NCBI GenBank assembly: GCA_937995495.1 | Contig: CALKKA010000107.1 | Span: 1 to 18,959, forward strand | DNA length: 18,959 nucleotides | Direction of reading: 5' to 3' | Source: an uncultured Phycisphaerae bacterium | GTDB taxonomy: Bacteria; Planctomycetota; Phycisphaerae; Sedimentisphaerales; Anaerohalosphaeraceae | In this document: positions 14,771 to 18,959 of the stretch, in pieces | Numbering within the stretch: position 1 is the first letter of the stretch | Layout: each line of letters opens with the position of its first letter | Notes under the pieces: generated by a model | What the model saw: the letters and a program-made list of their open reading frames with translations, nothing else | Database searches by the model: none | What the model was told of the DNA's origin: nothing | Translations under genes and position numbers: made by a program

Positions 14771-15616
14771 TTATTCGATGGAGTTTATGGGGATGACACA
14801 TCCCGACAGGCCGGCGGCCGTATAAGGAGTGTCCAGATCAAATTGCAGCAGGCAGCCAAAACTATGCTCGGAGGCAATAATGAGTGTATTCGGTCCAGCC
14901 AGTGACCAACCCATCTCCTGCGGTTGATGGCCAAGGATAAATGTGTCTACATCCAACATTTCCGCAAGACGATTTAACGTTTCCGGAGAATGACGACGAC
15001 CCCATGTCAGCAGATAAACAGGGTTGGGGCGTTCAAGGTCGTCCAAGGTATAGGGGCGGTCAAATATAGACAGGTCAAAATTATCCACAAATTGATCCGC
15101 CGGCAGTGAATGCGAAAGCCAAATGCGGTTGGCACAGCGGATCGCCAAAGGCTGCGAAAGCATGTAGTCGGTCATTGCATCAAAAACAACCTGATAATGC
15201 TCCTCGAAGTGCCGCTTCATTGCCGATTGCATGGCACGGTTCATTTCTTTGCCGGATTTCAGAACCGCACTGTTACATATCGTGGCAGTATCATGGTTGC
15301 CAAGCAAAATATGCACTTGGTCCGGATACTCAATCTTATAGCGGATGACCTCAAACAGAAGTCGCCAAGACAAGCACCCGCCATAATCATCTTCCGGGCC
15401 GCCATGGATGATTTCCTGAAGAATGACATGAGTCGAAGGGTTGTTTTTCAGGTCAGCTTTTTTTTGGATGCGTTCAAAGTTGCGTCGATGACCATGCAGA
15501 TCACCGGCCACTATCACCTTGCCTGTTTCTGGCAGGTTGATAATGTTACCTTTTCGAAAGCGACAGGAGCGATTGAGTTCGGCTCCCTCACGACATAGTT
15601 GGATACTTGGTTGCAT
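14771..15616 (-). CDS. Calcineurin-like metallophosphoesterase (PPP-type, altered second motif)
   Basis: A 281-residue protein with the metal-binding motifs of the family: VAGDLHGH (D39, H41), LLGNHD (N107, H108), WLSHS (H169) and ILGHQP (H220). The usual second motif GDxxDRG is replaced by LQEIIHGGPEDD, so the bridging Asp is absent; a neighbouring His (H71) or the acidic pair may take its place. The spacing and the GDLHGH start are closest to Ser/Thr PPP-type phosphatases. The first 28 bases overlap the 3' end of the kinase gene in another frame, and no Shine-Dalgarno is seen, which suggests translation coupled to the kinase. Removing phosphates added by that kinase is the natural hypothesis. 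Confidence 0.82.
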   Translation of the reverse strand: MQPSIQLCREGAELNRSCRFRKGNIINLPETGKVIVAGDLHGHRRNFERIQKKADLKNNPSTHVILQEIIHGGPEDDYGGCLSWRLLFEVIRYKIEYPDQVHILLGNHDTATICNSAVLKSGKEMNRAMQSAMKRHFEEHYQVVFDAMTDYMLSQPLAIRCANRIWLSHSLPADQFVDNFDLSIFDRPYTLDDLERPNPVYLLTWGRRHSPETLNRLAEMLDVDTFILGHQPQEMGWSLAGPNTLIIASEHSFGCLLQFDLDTPYTAAGLSGCVIPINSIE

Positions 15617-16460
15617 TATTAGAAGAGTTCTTGGAACCAGCGATTTCTCTGATCAGTTCATCCAGTTGACGGGTAATTTCCAACATATTAGATGGGCGAT
15701 CAGCAGGTTTTTCCTTGACACATTCCATGATCAAATCGGACCACGACTTGGGGATTTTAGGATATAATTCATGCGGCGATTTAACCGCTTTTGTTTCATC
15801 AACGGCGATCCCGAATTCATTTTTTTTGGGGATCAGTGTGGGCACATTCTTTCCGGTCAGTGCCCAGTACATTGTTGCACCAAGATTGAAGATATCCGTG
15901 CGGTGGCTCAGGTGTTCCCGGCGGACCTGTTCAGGTGCGATATAATCCGGTGTTCCCTGAATCCGCTTTTTTATATCACCCAATCGGCAGCTTTGCCCTA
16001 AGTCAATAATTTTAACGCCGCCTTTATTGTTAAAAAGGATATTGTTGGGCTTAATATCACAATGGACAAATCCCTTTTCATGCATGGCGTTTAAGGCGAT
16101 GGCAACCATACGGAATACCAGCAGCACATCAATAAGACTGAGCCGTTTCTGGTCTTCTAAGCTTTGACCATCAAAAAACTCCATTGTCATCAATAACTCA
16201 TTCGTTCGCAGGAGCTTGCGAGATCGAATCAACTCGTGACATTTACGGATATAGGGATGGTCAATTTGGTTGGATACCTTATATTCTGTTTCAATCTGCT
16301 TAAATATTCGCGTGTCTTCCGGGGCTTCAAGCACCGCCCGCTTGATTGCAAGGCGTTTTTTCGTAGCTTCCTCAATTGCAAGGTAAATAACCGATCTCGC
16401 ACCGGTACCGATGCGGCGAATAATCGTATACCCATCAATGTCAATCGTGTTCTTTGCCAT
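15588..16460 (-). CDS. Eukaryote-like (Hanks-type) Ser/Thr protein kinase, soluble
   Basis: I take the ATG at 16460 (AAGGG just upstream) over a TTG at 16505. The 290-residue protein is a bare kinase domain: glycine loop IGTGARSVIY (17-26), AIKR with K40, a glutamate at 57/59 for helix C, catalytic loop HCDIKPNN (D125, K127, N130), DLG in place of DFG (D143), and the GTPDYIAPEQ activation segment end. HCD instead of HRD makes it a non-RD kinase, often regulated without activation-loop phosphorylation. No membrane helix or sensor domain follows, unlike PknB-type receptors. It leads an operon with a phosphatase and a glyoxalase II-like hydrolase. Substrate unknown. Confidence 0.92.
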   Translation of the reverse strand: MAKNTIDIDGYTIIRRIGTGARSVIYLAIEEATKKRLAIKRAVLEAPEDTRIFKQIETEYKVSNQIDHPYIRKCHELIRSRKLLRTNELLMTMEFFDGQSLEDQKRLSLIDVLLVFRMVAIALNAMHEKGFVHCDIKPNNILFNNKGGVKIIDLGQSCRLGDIKKRIQGTPDYIAPEQVRREHLSHRTDIFNLGATMYWALTGKNVPTLIPKKNEFGIAVDETKAVKSPHELYPKIPKSWSDLIMECVKEKPADRPSNMLEITRQLDELIREIAGSKNSSNNATKYPTMS

Positions 16461-16558
16461 AATCCCTTTGATATTGTTTGCCGAGGACCTTTTAATTCTG
16501 CTCAACTGGACGCATAAAAAGTCCCTTTTATTTCATCTGAAGTTCTCCCTAAACAGAA

Positions 16559-16587
16559 ATTGTAGCTGAATCCGCGATATTTGTCCA
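16559..16587 (-). promoter_or_regulatory. Sigma70-type promoter of the kinase operon
   Basis: On the minus strand TGGACA (16582-16587) and TACAAT (16559-16564) are 17 bases apart, each 5 of 6 to consensus. The leader to the kinase ATG is about 90 bases. It contains an AGGGAG site (16545-16550) placed correctly before a two-codon frame, ATG-AAA-TAA (16528-16536). Confidence 0.65.
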
Positions 16588-16635
16588 TAGTCAGCTTCTT
16601 TTTTCGAAGATATTTACAAATTTTCCGGCTGACTC

Positions 16636-16663
16636 TTGACAAATGTGTTGTTTTCTGGAAAAT
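16636..16663 (+). promoter_or_regulatory. Possible promoter of the tRNA-Asn gene
   Basis: TTGACA (16636-16641) is a perfect -35 box; GAAAAT (16658-16663), 16 bases on, matches the -10 box at 4 of 6. Transcription would start about 30 bases before the tRNA. Confidence 0.4.
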
Positions 16664-16698
16664 GCCTCTTTTCGATGTCTTTCGGGAGATGTGGATAT

Positions 16699-16771
16699 TC
16701 CTCGATAGCTCAATTGGTAGAGCGAGCGGCTGTTAACCGCTAGGTTGTAGGTTCGAGTCCTACTCGAGGAG
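16699..16771 (+). tRNA. tRNA-Asn (anticodon GTT)
   Basis: Full cloverleaf of 73 bases. The acceptor arms are TCCTCGA (16699-16705) and TCGAGGA (16764-16770) with discriminator G. The D arm is GCTC-AATTGGTA-GAGC. The anticodon arm is AGCGG-CTGTTAA-CCGCT with anticodon GTT, and the T arm is GTAGG-TTCGAGT-CCTAC. The 3' CCA is not encoded, so a CCA-adding enzyme is needed. No repeated tRNA 3' end is seen nearby, so there is no sign of an integrated element here. Confidence 0.97.
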
Positions 16772-16777
16772 TTAAAG

Positions 16778-16806
16778 GCCGGTTTCAAACGAGAAACCGG
16801 CTTTTT
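16778..16806. terminator. Rho-independent terminator, probably bidirectional
   Basis: GCCGGTTTC (16778-16786) pairs perfectly with GAAACCGGC (16793-16801) around a six-base loop, followed by TTTTT (16802-16806). It ends the tRNA-Asn transcript. On the minus strand the same stem, followed by CTTTAA, lies just after the yggS stop codon and may serve that gene too. Confidence 0.9.
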
Positions 16807-16828
16807 CTCAGGACACCAGCGTTTCCCC

Positions 16829-17548
16829 TCAGTTGAAGATAGCAGAGCCGATGCGGAGCATGGTGGCTCCCTCTTCGATGGCAATTTGAAAATCCTGGCT
16901 CATTCCCATGCTTAGATGTTTGAACTTGGCTCCTCCGATGCGTTCACCACGAATTTCCTCATACACTTCACGGGCACGGGCAAAACTGGCCCGCACGCGA
17001 TTTTTATCCATGGTCAACGGGGCCATCGTCATAAGACCCACCAGCCGCAGATTGGGCATCGTAGCGAATTGTTCGGCTAAGTGAATGGCAGCTCCGACGG
17101 GTGCTCCGTACTTTTGCGGTTCGCCGGAGCAGTTGATTTGTAATAAGATATTGGTATGCAGCCCTAATTTGTGCGAATGTGTGTTCAACTCTTCGGCCAG
17201 ACGCAGTGTATCGACTGACTGAACCATCCGGCAAAGCTGGAGTGTTTGTTTGACTTTGTTTCGTTGCAGATGCCCAATCATATGCCAGTTAACCTTCTCG
17301 GGGATCGCCGGATCATCCTGGTTTTCTTGAAGAAAGGCCGCGACTTCCTCAGCGACTTGCTTGAGGTGTTGAACGCGGTTCTCTCCCAGATCGACAAACC
17401 CTTGGCGAATGACCTCCTGAATCGCTTCAATCCCGGCGGTTTTCGTGACAACAACGACCTTAATCGATTTCTCGCTGCGTCCTGCTTGAAGGCAGGTGTC
17501 GGCGATGTCGGCCCGAATCTTTTTCAGCTTTTCAGCGATTGTACTCAT
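16829..17548 (-). CDS. yggS: YggS/PROSC-family pyridoxal phosphate homeostasis protein
   Basis: The 239-residue protein matches the single-domain fold type III PLP-binding family. VVVVTKT carries the PLP lysine K36, GENRVQ follows at about 55, and WHMIGHLQRNK lies at 88-98. LSMGMSQDFQIAIEEGATMLRIGSAIF forms the phosphate-binding C-terminal end (213-238). These proteins have no proven enzyme activity; they keep free PLP and amino-acid/keto-acid pools in balance. A stretch of about ten residues near 70-82 is longer than in E. coli YggS. It starts 26 bases after the topoisomerase VI A stop, so the two are probably one transcript. Ribosome site not clear. Confidence 0.93.
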   Translation of the reverse strand: MSTIAEKLKKIRADIADTCLQAGRSEKSIKVVVVTKTAGIEAIQEVIRQGFVDLGENRVQHLKQVAEEVAAFLQENQDDPAIPEKVNWHMIGHLQRNKVKQTLQLCRMVQSVDTLRLAEELNTHSHKLGLHTNILLQINCSGEPQKYGAPVGAAIHLAEQFATMPNLRLVGLMTMAPLTMDKNRVRASFARAREVYEEIRGERIGGAKFKHLSMGMSQDFQIAIEEGATMLRIGSAIFN

Positions 17549-17574
17549 TATTGTCTAACTTTTAAGGCTGTCTA

Positions 17575-18669
17575 TCAGGGCAGGAATTTCGAGGTCTTTT
17601 TTAGTTTGTTCGGCAGATATTGATTCACAACAAAATCCAGGCCATGTTTGGCAAAAGCCTGCTGTTCAACACGTTGCCCCATTTTCAACATTTGGTTGAT
17701 GGCCAGTTGCCAGGGTTTGTGATGCTTGACGAAAGGGTCATTTTTCAATGCGTCTTTGGCCCGTTTAATGTCTACATCTTTGAGCGGATGGGTTGGCAGG
17801 TCATAGTCTTTGATATCCTGGGGAGTCACGCCGAGAAACGATGCTTGGGGAACACAGAAATATTCATTCAAGTGGGCCGCATTTCCCGAGCCAACCTTCA
17901 GGGTACGATAAATATTAAAATACCCATAGGGGTCGCCATCAACAAAGGCATAGACCGGGATCTTCAGCGAGTCACTGAGGCGGCGGATAAACCGTCTGCA
18001 TGCGCGAGTTGGAACGCCGCCCATGCTGATTAGGATACAATTAGCCTTATTCCAGTAGTCGCATTTGACCAGTCGCTGGAAAGCACCTGCCGTTTCGATC
18101 GCAAGGATGAATTTTGCCTTACTTTGGAACTTCAGGTCTTCGACTTCAACTGGGATTGAATAGGCACCGGATCCGAACTTGGTACAGTCGATCTTGAGTT
18201 TTCTGCCGCTGTTGTCTTTGTCGATAACGAACAAGTTGCCGGCAACGGAACCACCTTTTTCCTCAGGGACAAATTTGAGTTGCTCGCGGTTCACGCCGAA
18301 CATCGCTTCAATATCGTCCATCACCGTGTCCGATTCGGGTTGCTCGGAAAAACCGGCTTTGCCCCAGTTTTTTGAGATATAGTAGGCCTCTCTTTTGGTG
18401 GCCATATTGTCTTCTTCGATAAGCTGCTTGCTCAGTGCCATCATTTTTAAGGTCTGAGCGAATGTTTTGACTGTGTTGACGGTCAGAGTACGCTTTTTAG
18501 ACTTGCCCATCATTTCGAAATGCCCCTTTTTGGGAAGATACTTCACATTGGACAATGACCGGATCGGGGTACTCATCGTTGGACTTCGTTTCGCCATGAT
18601 GGTTTTATAGACCAACTGGGCGTTGTCGGTAATCCGCTGCGAGGCAGAAATCTGCTTGGCTCTTGGCAT
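17575..18669 (-). CDS. top6A: DNA topoisomerase VI subunit A (Spo11-like)
   Basis: The 364-residue protein matches the length of archaeal Topo VI A. TKREAYYISKNW (91-102) carries the catalytic tyrosine (Y96 or Y97) on its winged-helix 5Y-CAP domain. The Toprim domain supplies FILAIETAGAFQRL (E192) and VYAFVDGDPYG (D244, D246), the Mg-binding acids, with the family-typical SMGGVPTRACRRFIRRLSD between them. The A subunit cuts both DNA strands through 5' phosphotyrosine links; the ATP-using B subunit controls the gate. No B gene is seen within the 290 bases upstream that remain in the window. Topo VI is mainly archaeal and plant, with scattered bacterial cases. GGAG stands about 11 bases before the ATG. 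Confidence 0.93.
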   Translation of the reverse strand: MPRAKQISASQRITDNAQLVYKTIMAKRSPTMSTPIRSLSNVKYLPKKGHFEMMGKSKKRTLTVNTVKTFAQTLKMMALSKQLIEEDNMATKREAYYISKNWGKAGFSEQPESDTVMDDIEAMFGVNREQLKFVPEEKGGSVAGNLFVIDKDNSGRKLKIDCTKFGSGAYSIPVEVEDLKFQSKAKFILAIETAGAFQRLVKCDYWNKANCILISMGGVPTRACRRFIRRLSDSLKIPVYAFVDGDPYGYFNIYRTLKVGSGNAAHLNEYFCVPQASFLGVTPQDIKDYDLPTHPLKDVDIKRAKDALKNDPFVKHHKPWQLAINQMLKMGQRVEQQAFAKHGLDFVVNQYLPNKLKKTSKFLP

Positions 18670-18814
18670 AGAAATTCAAACTCCGTTTCGCGTTAATTTG
18701 TAAGCATATAGACGCTCGTTACTCTAAAAGAATTGGGTCTCTGATGCAAGCATAAACGATCGCTGAGTTCCGAAAAGACACCCCCAAACCCCCGATAGAG
18801 CATTTTTTATTCAA

Positions 18815-18844
18815 AACGGCGTTCTTTTCCATAAAAACACCGTT
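18815..18844. promoter_or_regulatory. Inverted repeat overlapping a -35 box (possible operator)
   Basis: AACGGCGTT (18815-18823) and AACACCGTT (18836-18844) form a 9-bp inverted repeat with one mismatch (a G-T pair on the minus strand) and a 12-base spacer. The right arm shares its last two bases with the TTGACA at 18843. On the minus strand it could also act as a weak terminator hairpin. Confidence 0.4.
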
Positions 18845-18871
18845 GACAAAACTGGAATATGTCGATATAAT
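18843..18871 (+). promoter_or_regulatory. Perfect consensus sigma70 promoter pointing out of the window
   Basis: TTGACA (18843-18848) and TATAAT (18866-18871) are both exact, with a 17-base spacer. Transcription would start near 18878-18880. The following 80 bases contain a small hairpin CCTC-GGC-GAGG, a run of eight C residues and no open frame of note. The transcript could be a structured RNA or the leader of a gene beyond the window. Confidence 0.7.
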
Positions 18872-18959
18872 TAGGCACTGATATCTAAGTCAAGGGCTAT
18901 GGCTTTAATATAAACCTCGGCGAGGCTAAGCGGGATTCCGTTTCCCCCCCCAGACGGAC

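Larger units (their letters stand above)
18670..18959. other. Intergenic region upstream of the topoisomerase VI A gene
   Basis: About 290 bases to the window edge with no gene seen on either strand. It holds the leader of the leftward topoisomerase gene, whose promoter I could not fix with confidence, and the rightward consensus promoter with its inverted repeat at 18815-18871. Confidence 0.5.

Noticed and set aside
16699..16806. Genomic-island attachment at the tRNA-Asn 3' end
   Set aside because: No repeat of the tRNA 3' end and no integrase gene nearby; the flanking genes are of housekeeping type.
16591..16884. Minus-strand frame across the tRNA
   Set aside because: It runs through the tRNA-Asn gene and its terminator, so it is not a protein gene.
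18878..18959. Riboswitch, tmRNA, RNase P or SRP RNA start after the right-edge promoter
   Set aside because: None of the diagnostic conserved segments of these RNAs could be matched in the 80 bases available.

Overview
The window looks like chromosomal DNA of an uncultured, probably anaerobic or electron-transfer-specialised bacterium of moderate GC. It carries a bacterial tRNA-Asn gene, sigma70-like promoters and lipoprotein signal peptides. It also holds a five-haem cytochrome c, a B12-type radical SAM protein, a eukaryote-like Ser/Thr kinase and a topoisomerase VI A subunit, which is rare in bacteria. This mix fits Planctomycetota or a similar deep-branching environmental lineage better than a classical enterobacterium or firmicute. 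That placement is inference; no marker gene in the window settles it.

Left part (1-7038): the 3' end of a B12-binding radical SAM gene runs rightward and meets the end of a five-gene leftward operon. In transcription order the operon encodes a DegT/EryC1-type sugar aminotransferase, a polyprenyl-phosphate-type family 2 glycosyltransferase, a class I methyltransferase, a WbqC-family protein and a GNAT acetyltransferase. It starts from a good promoter at 5000-5028 and resembles a cassette for making and attaching an N-acylated amino-deoxysugar. Divergent from it, at 5419-7038, is a multi-pass TMTC-like glycosyltransferase with C-terminal TPRs.

Middle part (7166-13795): two paralogous DUF4136 lipoprotein genes, both leftward, bracket a five-haem cytochrome c and a two-block Sel1-repeat protein (both rightward), followed by a ferritin-like protein and a siroheme synthase (Met8/CysG N-terminal) gene (both leftward). 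The 0.78-kb gap before the cytochrome carries four exact copies of a 16-bp sequence (CCAAACGAACCCATTT), a nested hairpin element and a 7-bp tandem repeat. This gap is the most unusual non-coding stretch of the window.

Right part (14028-18959): a leftward operon of overlapping or abutting genes encodes a Ser/Thr kinase, a metallophosphoesterase and a glyoxalase II-like metallo-beta-lactamase-fold hydrolase. It begins at a good promoter (16559-16587). Next come a tRNA-Asn gene with a strong, probably bidirectional, terminator, and then the leftward pair topoisomerase VI A - yggS. The last 150 bases hold a perfect consensus sigma70 promoter pointing out of the window, preceded by an inverted repeat; what it transcribes is not identifiable here.
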